64,000 nucleotides of DNA from an uncultured Prevotellaceae bacterium (lineage in GTDB: Bacteria > Bacteroidota > Bacteroidia > Bacteroidales > Bacteroidaceae): contig CAMKTJ010000001.1 in the NCBI GenBank assembly GCA_946415645.1, positions 124,001-188,000 on the forward strand. Direction: 5' to 3'. A model generated the notes under the pieces. That model worked only from the letters and a program-made list of their open reading frames with translations. It searched no databases and had not been told where the DNA came from. Shown here piece after piece: positions 1 through 9,272 of this stretch (positions are counted from its first letter, which is position 1; every line of letters starts with the position of its first letter). Both the position numbers and the translations under genes were made by a program.

Positions 1-2
1 GT

Positions 3-920
3 GAAGTAACCGTGAAAGGTAAAGATGCTGAGCGCTATGTGCAGCATATCTTCACCAACGACATCGCAGGCGCGCCCGTGGGTAAGATATACTATGGTAT
101 GATGTGCTACGAGAATGGTGGCACGGTAGATGACCTGCTGGTTTACAAGATGGGCGAGAACGACTTCTTCCTGGTTATCAATGCGGCCAATATAGATAAG
201 GACTGGGCATGGATGCAGGAGAATGCCAAGGGCTTTGATATCGACCTGCAGAACCGCTCGGGTTTCTACGGACAGATAGCCGTTCAGGGTCCTGATGCAG
301 AGAAAACCGTTGAGGAAGTGTTAGGCTTGCCTTGTAAGGAACTGGTGTTCTATACTGTAAAGACCATTGGTGATGTTATTGTCAGCCGCACAGGTTATAC
401 GGGCGAGGACGGTTTCGAGGTCTATGCTTCACACGAATACATTCAGCAGTGCTGGGACAAGTTGATTGCTGCCGGTGTTCAGCCTTGTGGTTTGGGATGC
501 CGTGATACGCTGCGTTTCGAAGTAGGTCTGCCTCTGTATGGCGATGAGCTTTCTGCAGATATCACTCCCATCATGGCAGGTTTGGGCATCTTTGTGAAGT
601 TGGACAAGCCTGAGTTCATCGGTAAGGAGGCGCTGGCTAAGCAGAAGGCTGAGGGTCCTGCCAAGAAGATTGTGGGCATAGAGCTGGCAGATAAGGCTAT
701 CCCCCGCCATGGCTACCCCGTACTGAACATGGCTGGCGAGACCATTGGCGAGGTGACAACAGGTTATCATACGCTCTCTACAGACAAGAGCGTCTGCATG
801 GCTCTCATAGATGCTCAGTACGCCAAGTTGGATACCGACGTGCAGATTCAGATTCGCAAGAAGGTATTCCCCGGCAAGACAGTAAAGAAGCAATTCTATA
901 ACAAGAGTTATAAGAAGTGA
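3..920 (+). CDS. gcvT: Glycine cleavage system T protein (aminomethyltransferase), 5' end outside window
   Basis: GcvT transfers the aminomethyl carbon from lipoyl-GcvH to tetrahydrofolate, giving 5,10-methylene-THF and ammonia. The frame is open to the window edge (Glu-Val-Thr precede a GTG at 12), so the start lies upstream; about 300 residues are visible against roughly 360 for the family. The folate-binding fold is recognisable, with RTGYTGEDGFE and the C-terminal barrel segment KAIPRHGYPV. The next genes are gcvH, gcvPA, gcvPB and lpd on the same strand, which makes the assignment secure. The stop codon lies inside an AAGAGTGAAGAATGAAG-type junction repeat. Confidence 0.96.
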   Translation, partial: EVTVKGKDAERYVQHIFTNDIAGAPVGKIYYGMMCYENGGTVDDLLVYKMGENDFFLVINAANIDKDWAWMQENAKGFDIDLQNRSGFYGQIAVQGPDAEKTVEEVLGLPCKELVFYTVKTIGDVIVSRTGYTGEDGFEVYASHEYIQQCWDKLIAAGVQPCGLGCRDTLRFEVGLPLYGDELSADITPIMAGLGIFVKLDKPEFIGKEALAKQKAEGPAKKIVGIELADKAIPRHGYPVLNMAGETIGEVTTGYHTLSTDKSVCMALIDAQYAKLDTDVQIQIRKKVFPGKTVKKQFYNKSYKK

Positions 921-950
921 AGAGTGAAGAATGAAGAATAGAAAACAATT
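904..950 (+). repeat. Junction microrepeat, GAAGAGTGAAGAATGAAGAA type
   Basis: A short phrase repeat, (GA)AGTGAAGA-ATGAAGAA, fills the gcvT-gcvH gap and contains the gcvT stop. The same phrase recurs, in either orientation, at 60586-60620 and 60710-60740, and more loosely near 23500. Confidence 0.6.
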
Positions 951-964
951 AAACTAAAAATATT

Positions 965-1348
965 ATGGCAACAGTAAAAGAAGGACTCTATTATAGCGAG
1001 TCACACGAGTATGTAAAGGTAGAAGGTAATTATGGTTTCATTGGCATCACAGACTATGCTCAGCATGCATTGGGCAACGTTGTTTACGTAGATATGCCCG
1101 ATGTTGATGATGAGGTAACAGCAGGCGAGGAGTTTGGTGCTGTAGAGAGCGTGAAGGCTGCCAGCGACCTGTATTCTCCCGTTAGCGGAACTGTAGTCGA
1201 GGTAAATGAAGCTCTGGAGGATACTCCTGAATTGATCAACAAAGATGCTTTCGAGAACTGGATTATCAAGGTAGAGCTCTCTGACAAGAGCGAATTGGAT
1301 GCTTTGATGGATGCCAAGGCATACGAAGCATTCTGCGAGAATGCCTAA
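965..1348 (+). CDS. gcvH: Glycine cleavage system H protein (lipoyl carrier)
   Basis: GcvH is the lipoylated shuttle of the glycine cleavage complex, carrying the aminomethyl group from GcvP to GcvT and electrons to Lpd. The 127-residue length is normal. The lipoylation site is Lys64 in GAVESVKAASD, followed by the hammerhead-fold segment YSPVSGTVVEVN. The start at 965 follows an AT-rich leader without a Shine-Dalgarno sequence, normal for Bacteroidetes. Confidence 0.97.
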   Translation: MATVKEGLYYSESHEYVKVEGNYGFIGITDYAQHALGNVVYVDMPDVDDEVTAGEEFGAVESVKAASDLYSPVSGTVVEVNEALEDTPELINKDAFENWIIKVELSDKSELDALMDAKAYEAFCENA

Positions 1349-1386
1349 TTCTCAATTTTCAATTCTCAATTTTCAATTCTCAATGA
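1349..1386 (+). repeat. Junction microrepeat, TTCTCAATTTTCAA type
   Basis: Alternating TTCTCAA and TTTTCAA units fill the gcvH-gcvPA gap, and the final TCAATG supplies the ATG of gcvPA at 1383. A similar arrangement (TTCAATGCTCAATG) precedes lpd. Confidence 0.65.
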
Positions 1387-2699
1387 ATTACAAGTATTTT
1401 CCTCATACTGATGCCGACCTTCAGGCTATGTTCCAGAAGGTGGGCATCAAGAGTCTTGACGACCTCTATGCCGAGGTTCCCGAGCAGATTCGCTTCCGTG
1501 GCGAATACCAGCTGCCCGAGGAAATGAGCGAGATTGAGGTGCGTCAGCTCTTTGATAAGCTGGGCGCCAAGAACAAGCAGCTGACCTGCTTTGCCGGTGC
1601 CGGCGTCTATGATCATTATACACCCAGTGCTATCCCCCAGTTGCTCAGTCGTTCCGAGTTCCTGACCAGCTACACACCGTATCAGGCAGAAATCTCGCAG
1701 GGTACGCTGCATTATATCTTCGAGTACCAGAGCATGATGGCAGAGCTGACAGGCATGGACATCAGCAATGCTTCTATGTACGATGGTACTACCGCTACAG
1801 CTGAGGCTGTGATGATGGCTGTGGCTGCAGGCAAGAAGCAGAATAAGGTGTTGGTAAGTGAGACCATAGATCCCAAGACATTGGCGGTAGTTAACACTTA
1901 TGCTCACTTCCATGGTATAGAGATAGAGATGATTCCTGCCAAGAATGGCGTAACTGACCTCTCAACTCTCAACTCTCAACTCTCACCTGATGTTGCCGGC
2001 GTGCTGGTGCAGCAACCTAACTTCTATGGTATCGTAGAGGATTATGAGGGCTTTGCCGATGCCTGTCACAACCAGAAGGCGCTCTTCATCATGAATAGCG
2101 TAGCGGCAGACTTGGCCGTTCTGATGACTCCAGGCGAGTGGGGTGCCGACATAGCAGTGGGCGATGGCCAGAGCCTGGGCATCCCCATGCAGTGGGGCGG
2201 TCCCTATGTAGGATATATGTGCTGTACAGAAAAGCTTATTAGAAAAATGCCGGGTCGTATCGTTGGTATGACAAAGGACAATCGCGACCAGCGTGCCTTT
2301 GTATTGACCTTGCAGGCTCGTGAGCAGCATATTCGCCGTCAGAAGGCTACCAGCAATATCTGCTCTAACCAGAGCCTGATGGCGCTGTGGGCTACTGTTT
2401 ATATGTCTTTGATGGGCAAGCAGGGTCTGAAGGAGGCTGCCGAGCTTTCATATGCCGGTGCCCATTACCTGTGCGATGAGTTGCTGAAGACAGGCAAGTT
2501 CTGCCTTGTCTATAACCAGCCGTTCTTTAATGAGTTTGTGGTTCGCTACAGCGGAGATGTGGATGCTTTGCAGAAGCGTCTTACCGAAAACGGTATCTTT
2601 GGCGGTATCAAGTTGGGTGCAGATAAACTAATGTTTGCCGTTACAGAGAAGCGTACCAAGGAAGAAGTTGATAACCTTGTAAAGATTGCTGCCTTATGA
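1383..2699 (+). CDS. gcvPA: Glycine dehydrogenase (decarboxylating) subunit 1
   Basis: This is the N-terminal half of the split P protein, which pairs with GcvPB to decarboxylate glycine. Recognisable segments are [35 protein letters not shown] and [17 protein letters not shown]. The open frame runs back to 1311 inside gcvH, but that extension translates only the junction repeat; [10 protein letters not shown] at 1383 is the family-like start, giving 438 residues. The 3' end overlaps gcvPB by four bases (ATGA), suggesting translational coupling. A tandem 7-bp repeat at 1959-1986 lies in frame within the gene. Confidence 0.96.
   Translation: MNYKYFPHTDADLQAMFQKVGIKSLDDLYAEVPEQIRFRGEYQLPEEMSEIEVRQLFDKLGAKNKQLTCFAGAGVYDHYTPSAIPQLLSRSEFLTSYTPYQAEISQGTLHYIFEYQSMMAELTGMDISNASMYDGTTATAEAVMMAVAAGKKQNKVLVSETIDPKTLAVVNTYAHFHGIEIEMIPAKNGVTDLSTLNSQLSPDVAGVLVQQPNFYGIVEDYEGFADACHNQKALFIMNSVAADLAVLMTPGEWGADIAVGDGQSLGIPMQWGGPYVGYMCCTEKLIRKMPGRIVGMTKDNRDQRAFVLTLQAREQHIRRQKATSNICSNQSLMALWATVYMSLMGKQGLKEAAELSYAGAHYLCDELLKTGKFCLVYNQPFFNEFVVRYSGDVDALQKRLTENGIFGGIKLGADKLMFAVTEKRTKEEVDNLVKIAAL
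1959..1987 (+). repeat. In-frame tandem 7-mer (CTCTCAA x4) inside gcvPA
   Basis: Four consecutive 7-bp units, three CTCTCAA and one CTCTCAC, encode LSTLNSQLS between the motifs [10 protein letters not shown] and [14 protein letters not shown]. The phrase resembles the intergenic junction repeats, but here it is translated. Confidence 0.7.
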
Positions 2700-4102
2700 A
2701 TAACAGATTATACGGAAATTTGATTTTCGAGCTGTCGCAAGAGGGCCGTTCCGGCTATTCTCTGCCTAAGAATCAGTTTGGCAGCTATAGTGTTCCGGCA
2801 CAGCTTCGCCGAAAAGAAGACGCTGCGCTGCCCGAGTGTGATGAGATGACGGTGGTTCGCCACTATACCAACCTGAGTGCCAATAACTTTGGTGTGGACA
2901 ACGGCTTCTATCCGTTGGGTTCTTGCACCATGAAGTACAACCCCAAGATCAATGAGGAAGTTGCTGCATTGCCTCAGTTTGCAGGATTGCATCCCTTGCA
3001 GCCCGCAGAGACAGTACAAGGTGCCGAGGAGGTTTGCCAGCAGTTGTGTAAATCACTCTGCGAACTGACAGGCCTGTATGCCTTCACGCTGAAGCCCTTT
3101 GCCGGTGCTCATGGTGAGTTGACAGGTCTGATGGTCATCAAGAAATATCATGAGAGCCGTGGTGATGAGGCTCGCAAAAAGGTGATTGTCCCTGACAGTG
3201 CCCATGGTACTAACCCCGCTTCTGCAGCAGTATGTGGTTTAGAGATTATTGAGGTAAAGAGTGACGCTAGAGGACTAGTTGATCTAGTTGACCTAGAGAG
3301 ACTAGTAGAACTAGAAGGCGATTCCATTGCCGCTATGATGATGACCAACCCCAATACGTTGGGACTCTTTGAGAAGCAGATTCCTGAGATAGAGAAACTG
3401 GTGCATGCCGCAGGTGGTCTGATGTACTATGACGGTGCCAACCTGAATCCTATGTTGGGGGCTGCCCGTCCAGGTGATATGGGCTTTGATGTAATGCACA
3501 TCAACTTGCACAAGACGTTCTCTACCCCTCATGGTGGTGGCGGTCCAGGTGCTGGTCCTGTTGGTGTAAGAAAGGGATTGGAGCCCTTCTTCCCAGAGGT
3601 GTCACCTTATCACGGCAACTTTGCAGTAGCTATGCGCGCTCTGGCGTACATACGCTCTTTGGGTCGTGAGAACATCAAGTTGGTGGGCCCTCTGGCAACT
3701 TTGAACGCCAACTATATCAAGGAGAGCCTAAAGGATGTTTATGAACTGCCTATTGACGGTCTGTGTAAGCATGAGTTTGTGTTCGATGGTCTGAAGGATA
3801 AGAGTACTGGTGTTACCACAATGGATGTGGCCAAGCGTCTTTTGGATTACGGCTATCATGCACCTACCATTTATTTCCCCTTGCTGTTCCATGAGTCTCT
3901 GATGATTGAGCCCACCGAGAACGAGAGCAAGGAGACCATTGATGGCTTCATAGGTGTGATGCGTAAGATAGCTGAGGAGGCAAAGGTCAACCCGGATGAG
4001 GTGAAATCAGCTCCCCATCTTACGCCTATTGGTCGTGTAGATGATGTGTTGGCTGCCAAGCATCCGGTAGTAACTTATCGCCAACTTCTGGCGGAAGTTT
4101 AA
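2696..4102 (+). CDS. gcvPB: Glycine dehydrogenase (decarboxylating) subunit 2
   Basis: This is the PLP-binding half of the split P protein. The PLP lysine is Lys273 in [18 protein letters not shown], and [13 protein letters not shown] and [12 protein letters not shown] are typical family segments. The 468-residue length is slightly above typical two-subunit GcvPB. The start overlaps the gcvPA stop. Residues about 192-208 ([15 protein letters not shown]) are encoded by a 9-bp periodic CTAG repeat. Confidence 0.97.
   Translation: MNNRLYGNLIFELSQEGRSGYSLPKNQFGSYSVPAQLRRKEDAALPECDEMTVVRHYTNLSANNFGVDNGFYPLGSCTMKYNPKINEEVAALPQFAGLHPLQPAETVQGAEEVCQQLCKSLCELTGLYAFTLKPFAGAHGELTGLMVIKKYHESRGDEARKKVIVPDSAHGTNPASAAVCGLEIIEVKSDARGLVDLVDLERLVELEGDSIAAMMMTNPNTLGLFEKQIPEIEKLVHAAGGLMYYDGANLNPMLGAARPGDMGFDVMHINLHKTFSTPHGGGGPGAGPVGVRKGLEPFFPEVSPYHGNFAVAMRALAYIRSLGRENIKLVGPLATLNANYIKESLKDVYELPIDGLCKHEFVFDGLKDKSTGVTTMDVAKRLLDYGYHAPTIYFPLLFHESLMIEPTENESKETIDGFIGVMRKIAEEAKVNPDEVKSAPHLTPIGRVDDVLAAKHPVVTYRQLLAEV
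3267..3317 (+). repeat. In-frame 9-bp CTAG-type repeat inside gcvPB
   Basis: Units of nine bases, each beginning CTAG (CTAGTTGAT, CTAGTTGAC, CTAGAGAGA, CTAGTAGAA), run in frame and encode the triplets [15 protein letters not shown]. The CTAG density is far above that of the surrounding coding sequence. Confidence 0.7.
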
Positions 4103-4132
4103 TGTTCAATGCTCAATGTTCAATGCTCAATG
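4101..4132 (+). repeat. Junction microrepeat, TTCAATGCTCAATG type
   Basis: Alternating TTCAATG and CTCAATG units join gcvPB to lpd. The last unit supplies the ATG at 4130 used by lpd; an earlier in-frame ATG at 4109 lies in the same repeat. Confidence 0.65.
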
Positions 4133-5368
4133 AATAAAGCTGATTTAATTATCATCGGTGCGGGCCCTGGTGGGTACCGCGCCGCTGAATATGCTGCCAA
4201 GCAGGGCCTGAAGGTAGTTATCTTCGAGGGTTCAGAGGTGGGAGGGACCTGCCTGAATGTTGGTTGTATTCCCACCAAAACCTATGTGCATAGTAATACC
4301 TTCGATGAGGCCCGTGAACGAATGGCAGCTGTGGTACCTCAACTGCGTGCTGGCGTAGAGGGAATTCTTTCTAATCCTAATATCACATTGGTGCGTGAGA
4401 AAGCACGGTTTGTTGATGCCAATACCGTAGAAGCCTCTCCCTCGGGAGAGGTATGGAGAGGGGTTAACATCATCATCGCCACAGGCTCCGAGACCAAGAT
4501 GATTCCCGTTCAGGGTCTGGATGACCCACGTTTGGTGGACTCAACGGGTCTGCTCTCATTGGAGACATTGCCCAAGCGTCTCTGCATCATAGGTGCCGGT
4601 GTTATCGGTATGGAGTTTGCTTCTGCTTTCCAACGTTTTGGTTCAGAGGTGACAGTTGTTGAGTTCCTGAAGGAATGTCTGCCTGCTTTGGATAGTGATA
4701 TTGCCAAGCGTCTGCGCAAGACGTTGGAGAAGCGCGGTATTACCTTTAAAATGAAGACTGCCGTACAGAACTTGGCAGATATAGATGCAGATGTCATCCT
4801 GATGGCCACAGGCCGTAAACCCCGTGTACAACCTGATTTTGCAAAGGCAGGTTTTGAATACGATGAGCGTAAGGGTATTACGGTTAACGAGAATTTTGAA
4901 ACCACTGTCAAAGGAATCTACGCCATTGGCGATGTTAACGGCAAGCAGATGCTGGCCCATGCCGCAGAGATGCAGGCTATACGCGCGGTAAACCACATCA
5001 TAGGCAAGAAGGATGGTATTCGCTTTGATATCATGCCTGCGGCTATCTTTACCCTCCCCGAGGCTGCCTGTGTAGGACTCTCGGAAGACCAATTGAAAGA
5101 ACAGGGTATTGCCTTTGAGTGCAAGAAATCATTCTGGCGTGCAAATGGCAAAGCCCTTGCCATGGGTGAGTCAGAAGGGTTGCTGAAGTTGTTTGTCTCC
5201 CCCGAAGGCTTGATCTTAGGCTGTCATGCCTATGGTGCCCACAGTGCAGATATTGTTCAGGAAGTCAGTGTATTGATGTGCAAAAACACCACCCTTGGCG
5301 AACTGGCAGATATGGTGCATATTCATCCTACCCTCAGCGAGATACTATTCGTTGCTGCTGAGGCTTAA
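4130..5368 (+). CDS. lpd: Dihydrolipoyl dehydrogenase
   Basis: Lpd reoxidises dihydrolipoyl-GcvH with FAD and NAD+. The FAD-binding IIIGAGPGGYRAAE, the redox disulfide GGTCLNVGCIPTK, the NAD motif IIGAGVIGMEFAS, FAD contact YAIGDVNGKQMLAHAA and the catalytic HIHPTLSE are all present. MNKADLIIIG at 4130 is the natural start, giving 412 residues, shorter than the usual 450-470. It is the last gene of the gcv cluster. A palindromic insert-like sequence at 4434-4463 encodes SPSGEVWRG just before the NIIIATGS strand. Confidence 0.94.
   Translation: MNKADLIIIGAGPGGYRAAEYAAKQGLKVVIFEGSEVGGTCLNVGCIPTKTYVHSNTFDEARERMAAVVPQLRAGVEGILSNPNITLVREKARFVDANTVEASPSGEVWRGVNIIIATGSETKMIPVQGLDDPRLVDSTGLLSLETLPKRLCIIGAGVIGMEFASAFQRFGSEVTVVEFLKECLPALDSDIAKRLRKTLEKRGITFKMKTAVQNLADIDADVILMATGRKPRVQPDFAKAGFEYDERKGITVNENFETTVKGIYAIGDVNGKQMLAHAAEMQAIRAVNHIIGKKDGIRFDIMPAAIFTLPEAACVGLSEDQLKEQGIAFECKKSFWRANGKALAMGESEGLLKLFVSPEGLILGCHAYGAHSADIVQEVSVLMCKNTTLGELADMVHIHPTLSEILFVAAEA
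4434..4463 (+). repeat. Palindromic microrepeat inside lpd
   Basis: CCTCTCCC-TC-GGGAGAGG is a perfect 8-bp inverted repeat followed by TATGGAGAGGGG. It looks like an intergenic CTCTCCC/GGGAGAG element but is translated in frame within lpd. Confidence 0.6.
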
Positions 5369-5383
5369 ACATTTTAATACAAT

Positions 5384-7396
5384 ATGATAAGAAAAATTTC
5401 TATTGCTTTATTCCTTTCTTCACTATTCGCAACCTGGGTTTCTGCTCAGGATGTACTTGACAATGTAAATCTGTACATTGGTACGGCAAACGACTACGGG
5501 CAGATGTCGCCTGGTGCCTGTATGCCCTACAGTCAGATTCAGGTCTGCCCTGATAGCAAACCTCGTCAGCATCCCGGTTACGATTATGAGGTAACTCAGA
5601 TTTCTGGTTTTAGTATTAACCGTCTTTCCGGAGTTGGCGGTAGCGGCTGTGGTGGTAACGTGTCCCTGATGCCTGACGAGACAGGCGAGGATGTTCATCT
5701 GATTAAGAGCACAGAGCAGGCTACTCCTGGCTATTACAGCGTACAGTTGAGTAATGGCGTATGGCTTACCGCTACGGCAAACAGGCGTATGGCAGTAGAA
5801 CGTTTCTCTTTCCCTTCTGCAGAAAAGGCAGTCTTGTTGTTGAATCCAGGAACGGCATTCGACAAAGTGTACAAGACTTCATTCCGTAAGATAGGTGAGA
5901 ATGTAGCTCAGGGCTATATTGACTGTGCCAATACATGTCGGCGTGGCAACTATCATCTGCATTACAGAATCTATACTTCGGCTCCCTTTGAGATGCAGGA
6001 ACTGGAGGATGGAAGAAAGAAGTTGACCTTCCCCAACTTGTCGGCCCGTTATGTAGAGGTTCGTATTGTTGTTTCTACAGGTCTGGAGAAGGAGTTGGAC
6101 GCCATGAAGGAATCTGATGTCTGGCGTACAGACTTCCTCTCTATGGTTGAAAATGCGAAGCAGGAGTGGCGTCAGTTGCTTTCCACCGTAAAGGTTGAGG
6201 GTGGTACTGCCGACCAGCGTACTATCTTCTACACCTCTCTGTATCGTACTTTCCACAGCCCCTTTGTTGTTACTGACCGCAATATGAAGCATTATCTAGG
6301 AACAGACGGCAAGGAGCATGAGGAGAAGGGCTTTACCTATTATAGTTCCTGGTCTCTATGGGATACTTATCGCACCAAGTTCCCTTTGATAACACTACTT
6401 GATCCACGCAGGTCCAGCGATATCATGCAGTCACTATCTACCTTGTATCTTACGGGTAAGAAGGATTGGAGTACCCAGTATGAGTGTGTGCCGACAGTCC
6501 GTACGGAGCATGCTATAGCAACTCTGTTGGATGCTTATCGTCAGGGAATCAATATTCCTAACCTGCGAGATGCTTATCCTGGTATGGTAGAGGAGGTGAA
6601 GCGCCTCTCCCTGAAGAGCCCCGACCAATGCTTGGAGGCTGCTGGCGACTTCTGGGCACTGGGTCAGTTGGCTGGCGAGTTGGGCATGCAGGAAGATGCA
6701 AGCAAATGGACAGCTCGCGGCGAGGAAATCTTCGACAGTATCTGGCCCCGTGAGTTCCAGAAGATAGACGATACCTTCATAAAGATGCGTGGCAACGGTC
6801 TCTATCAGGGTACCCGTTGGCAATACCGTTGGGGTGCTCCTATGTTCCTGGACCGTATGATTAATATGGTTGGCAAGAAGGAGCTGGGTCAGGAATTGGT
6901 GACCTTCTTCGAGAAGGAACTTTACAACCAAGGCAATGAACCTGACATTCATGTTCCTTTCCTCTTTGCCCGTTTGGGAATGCCTGAGAAGACAGGTCTT
7001 ACTGTTCGCCCCCTGGCAACAGAGGTGGTGACTCACCGCTATGGTGGCAACGATGCTTATCCTACTCCTTGGGTGGGTTGTGCTTTTGTGAATGCCCCAC
7101 GTGGTTATGCACCCGAGATGGACGAGGATGATGGTGCTATGAGTGCCTGGTATGTATTTACTAGTCTTGGCCTTTATCCTTTGGTAGTGGGAGAAGCGCA
7201 GTACGAGGTTTTCTCTCCTCTCTTTGATAAGGCAGCATTACGTTTGGGCGACAAGGATGTTGTTATCACTACTAAGGGTAGAACTGATAAGAACCAGCCC
7301 CTGAAATATGCTGTTTGGAACGGCAGGAAGTTACAGAATTACCGCATTGCCGTATCTGAACTAAAGAAGGGTGGAGAACTGACTTTTATCTATTAA
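5384..7396 (+). CDS. Secreted glycoside hydrolase family 92 (alpha-mannosidase type)
   Basis: GH92 enzymes are calcium-dependent exo-alpha-mannosidases, mostly alpha-1,2, used on host or yeast N-glycans and mannans. A signal peptide (residues 1-21, ending WVSA before QD) is present without a lipobox, so periplasmic location is likely. The N-terminal sandwich contains ISGFSINRLSGVGGSGCGG, and the helical barrel ends with the family signature DEDDGAMSAWYVFTSLGLYP (about residues 577-596). At 670 residues it is shorter than typical members of about 750. There is no SusCD pair beside it, so its polysaccharide context is unknown. Confidence 0.88.
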   Translation: MIRKISIALFLSSLFATWVSAQDVLDNVNLYIGTANDYGQMSPGACMPYSQIQVCPDSKPRQHPGYDYEVTQISGFSINRLSGVGGSGCGGNVSLMPDETGEDVHLIKSTEQATPGYYSVQLSNGVWLTATANRRMAVERFSFPSAEKAVLLLNPGTAFDKVYKTSFRKIGENVAQGYIDCANTCRRGNYHLHYRIYTSAPFEMQELEDGRKKLTFPNLSARYVEVRIVVSTGLEKELDAMKESDVWRTDFLSMVENAKQEWRQLLSTVKVEGGTADQRTIFYTSLYRTFHSPFVVTDRNMKHYLGTDGKEHEEKGFTYYSSWSLWDTYRTKFPLITLLDPRRSSDIMQSLSTLYLTGKKDWSTQYECVPTVRTEHAIATLLDAYRQGINIPNLRDAYPGMVEEVKRLSLKSPDQCLEAAGDFWALGQLAGELGMQEDASKWTARGEEIFDSIWPREFQKIDDTFIKMRGNGLYQGTRWQYRWGAPMFLDRMINMVGKKELGQELVTFFEKELYNQGNEPDIHVPFLFARLGMPEKTGLTVRPLATEVVTHRYGGNDAYPTPWVGCAFVNAPRGYAPEMDEDDGAMSAWYVFTSLGLYPLVVGEAQYEVFSPLFDKAALRLGDKDVVITTKGRTDKNQPLKYAVWNGRKLQNYRIAVSELKKGGELTFIY

Positions 7397-7413
7397 CGTG
7401 CTATTTTTTACTG

Positions 7414-7467
7414 CTACGTGTAGAAAATATTTTTTCTACGTGTAGTAGTAAATTTTTCTACGTGTAT
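7414..7467. repeat. Three CTACGTGTAG motifs spaced exactly 22 bp
   Basis: CTACGTGTAG begins at 7414 and 7436, and CTACGTGTAT at 7458. The spacers are T-rich (ending TTTTT). The array lies between the GH92 stop and the terminator hairpin. Confidence 0.6.
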
Positions 7468-7472
7468 AAAAA

Positions 7473-7511
7473 AAGAAGCGCCGGCTCTATAAAGAACCAG
7501 CGCTTCTTTTT
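7473..7511. terminator. Bidirectional terminator between GH92 gene and tRNA-Gln
   Basis: A 15-bp hairpin, AAGAAGCGCCGGCTC with GAACCAGCGCTTCTT around a six-base loop, has a T tract after it on the plus strand and an A/T tract on the other side. The two imperfect positions are G-U pairs on the minus-strand RNA but C-A mismatches on the plus-strand RNA, so it should work best for the tRNA transcript. Confidence 0.75.
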
Positions 7512-7514
7512 GGG

Positions 7515-7585
7515 TTGGGCTACCCGGGTTCGAACCAGGACTAAGACGACCAAAATGTCTTGTGCTACCATTACACCATAGCCCA
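7515..7585 (-). tRNA. tRNA-Gln (anticodon UUG)
   Basis: The minus strand folds as a cloverleaf: acceptor TGGGCTA/TAGCCCA (7 bp), D arm GTGT-AATGGTA-GCAC, anticodon loop TTTTGGT with TTG at the anticodon position, and T loop TTCGAAC. CCA is not encoded. The closing pair of the anticodon stem appears as an A-C mismatch. Confidence 0.9.
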
Positions 7586-7618
7586 ATCCTATCCCAATCT
7601 TTTTACGGATTGCGGGTG

Positions 7619-7626
7619 CAAAGATA
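7619..7626 (-). promoter_or_regulatory. -7 promoter element for tRNA-Gln
   Basis: TATCTTTG on the minus strand fits TAnnTTTG and lies 33 bp before the tRNA 5' end. No clear TTTG is seen at -33; that position is in a GAAAAGTG-type phrase repeat. Confidence 0.5.
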
Positions 7627-7638
7627 TAAAGAAAAGTG

Positions 7639-7684
7639 AAAAGCGAGAAAGGAAAAGTAAAAAAACTTCACCAATCTCGCTTTT
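7639..7684 (-). terminator. Possible tyrS terminator (weak)
   Basis: AAAAGCGAGA and TCTCGCTTTT form a 10-bp inverted repeat with a long loop downstream of the tyrS stop. The loop size makes it a weak call. The rest of 7627-7747 holds a CTCCCGCTTAAGGGGAG palindrome and no gene. Confidence 0.3.
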
Positions 7685-7747
7685 TACGTTCTTTTTTTTC
7701 CCTTGTAGTTCATACTCTCCCGCTTAAGGGGAGTAGTAAAGGAACTT

Positions 7748-9049
7748 TTATTTTACAATCAACAGGAAATACTTTTTCTTGCCTTGCTGGGCCAGAATAT
7801 ATTTGTTGTCTAACAGGTCGGCTGTCGTAATAGCCTTGTTGGGGTCGTCCAGTTTCTCTTTGTTAATAGAAACACCGCCACCCTGAGTCAGTTTGCGCAT
7901 CTCGCCTTTTGAAGCAAAGCATGCTGTGTGTTCTGCCAGCAAGTCAATGGCCTTGACACCTTCGCCTTCCAGAAGAGAACGACTAACTTCAAACTGGGGA
8001 ACGCCAGAGAATACATCCAGCAGCGTCTGCTCGTCCAACTTGGTCAAGCTCTCCTTGGTTGCTTTTCCAAAGAGGATATTGCTGGCCTCCAAAGCCAATT
8101 CGTAATCCTCACGGCTATGTACAAGAACGGTAACCTCCTCTGCTAAACGCTTCTGGAGGACACGACGACCGGGATCCTGACGATGCTCTTCAATAAGAGC
8201 GTCTATGGTTGCCTTGTCTAATGAAGTGAAAATCTTTATATAACGCTCAGCATCTTCATCGGCAACGTTCAGCCAGAACTGATAGAAGGTATAGGGGCTG
8301 GTACGATTACGATCGAGCCAGATGTTACCTTTTTCGGTCTTTCCGAACTTCTTTCCGTCTGCCTTGGTAATAAGGGGACAGGTGAGGGCAAATGCCTCGT
8401 TGTCGGCACCCAGTTTACGGCGAATCAGCTCTGTACCTGTGGTGATGTTTCCCCACTGGTCGCTTCCACCCATCTGCAACTTACAGTTCTTGGTTTCGTA
8501 GAGGTGTAGGAAGTCGTATCCCTGCAGCAATTGGTAGGTGAATTCTGTGAATGACATACCATCCTGAGCTTCACCGTTCAGACGACGCTTTACGCTGTCC
8601 TTTGCCATCATGTAGTTAACGGTAATGCATTTTCCGATTTCGCGGGCAAACTCCAAGAATGAGAAGTTCTTCATCCAATCGTAGTTGTTCACCAACTCGG
8701 CAGCATTGGGCGCATCGCTGTTGAAATCCAGGAAGCGGCTCAGCTGTGCCTTAATGCATTCTACATTATGGCGCAAGGTTTCCTCGTTCAGCAAGTTACG
8801 TTCCTGACTCTTTCCGCTGGGGTCGCCTATCATACCAGTCGCGCCGCCCACAAGAGCCAAAGGCTTATGTCCTGCCTGCTGAAGGTGACGGAGCATCATT
8901 ACACCACAGAGGTGACCAATATGCAAACTGTCTGCAGTAGGGTCGATACCCACGTATGCGGTAACTGTTTCCTTCTCGAAAAGTTCTTCTGTTCCGGGCA
9001 TCATCTGGTGAATCATGCCCCTCCATTTAAGTTCCTCTACAAAATTCAT
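7748..9049 (-). CDS. tyrS: Tyrosyl-tRNA synthetase
   Basis: A class I aminoacyl-tRNA synthetase that charges tRNA-Tyr in the cytoplasm. The HIGH motif is at residues 43-46 ([10 protein letters not shown]), the KMSKS-equivalent KFGKT is near residue 235, the tyrosine pocket segment GGSDQWGNI is present, and a C-terminal S4 RNA-binding domain occupies the last 70 residues. The length of 433 matches the bacterial family. It is transcribed from its own promoter about 20 bases upstream. Confidence 0.97.
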   Translation of the reverse strand: MNFVEELKWRGMIHQMMPGTEELFEKETVTAYVGIDPTADSLHIGHLCGVMMLRHLQQAGHKPLALVGGATGMIGDPSGKSQERNLLNEETLRHNVECIKAQLSRFLDFNSDAPNAAELVNNYDWMKNFSFLEFAREIGKCITVNYMMAKDSVKRRLNGEAQDGMSFTEFTYQLLQGYDFLHLYETKNCKLQMGGSDQWGNITTGTELIRRKLGADNEAFALTCPLITKADGKKFGKTEKGNIWLDRNRTSPYTFYQFWLNVADEDAERYIKIFTSLDKATIDALIEEHRQDPGRRVLQKRLAEEVTVLVHSREDYELALEASNILFGKATKESLTKLDEQTLLDVFSGVPQFEVSRSLLEGEGVKAIDLLAEHTACFASKGEMRKLTQGGGVSINKEKLDDPNKAITTADLLDNKYILAQQGKKKYFLLIVK

Positions 9050-9074
9050 ACGGATAATATCTTTTTATGGTGTG

Positions 9075-9106
9075 CAAAATTATGATTTATCTTTTAAATA
9101 GCCAAA
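9075..9106 (-). promoter_or_regulatory. tyrS promoter
   Basis: On the minus strand, TTTG (9103-9106), 20 bp, then TAATTTTG (9075-9082) match the Bacteroidetes primary-sigma consensus. Transcription should begin near 9068, giving a leader of about 20 bases. Confidence 0.75.
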
Positions 9107-9186
9107 TTTTACAGTCGAAAACGCATAGAAGTGTTAAATATTCTTAAACGCGCGGAGCGAAATAACTCTGTTTCATAATATAATTA

Positions 9187-9194
9187 TATTTTTG
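9187..9194 (+). promoter_or_regulatory. -7 element for the surface locus
   Basis: TATTTTTG fits TAnnTTTG and predicts a start near 9201, leaving a leader of about 70 bases before the lipoprotein gene at 9273. No good -33 TTTG is visible. Confidence 0.45.
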
Positions 9195-9272
9195 CCAATG
9201 ATTAGCATCTTACAAAAAGGGTGTATTGTGTAGTGACGTTAACGAAACTAAAATTAATATATCGATATAATT

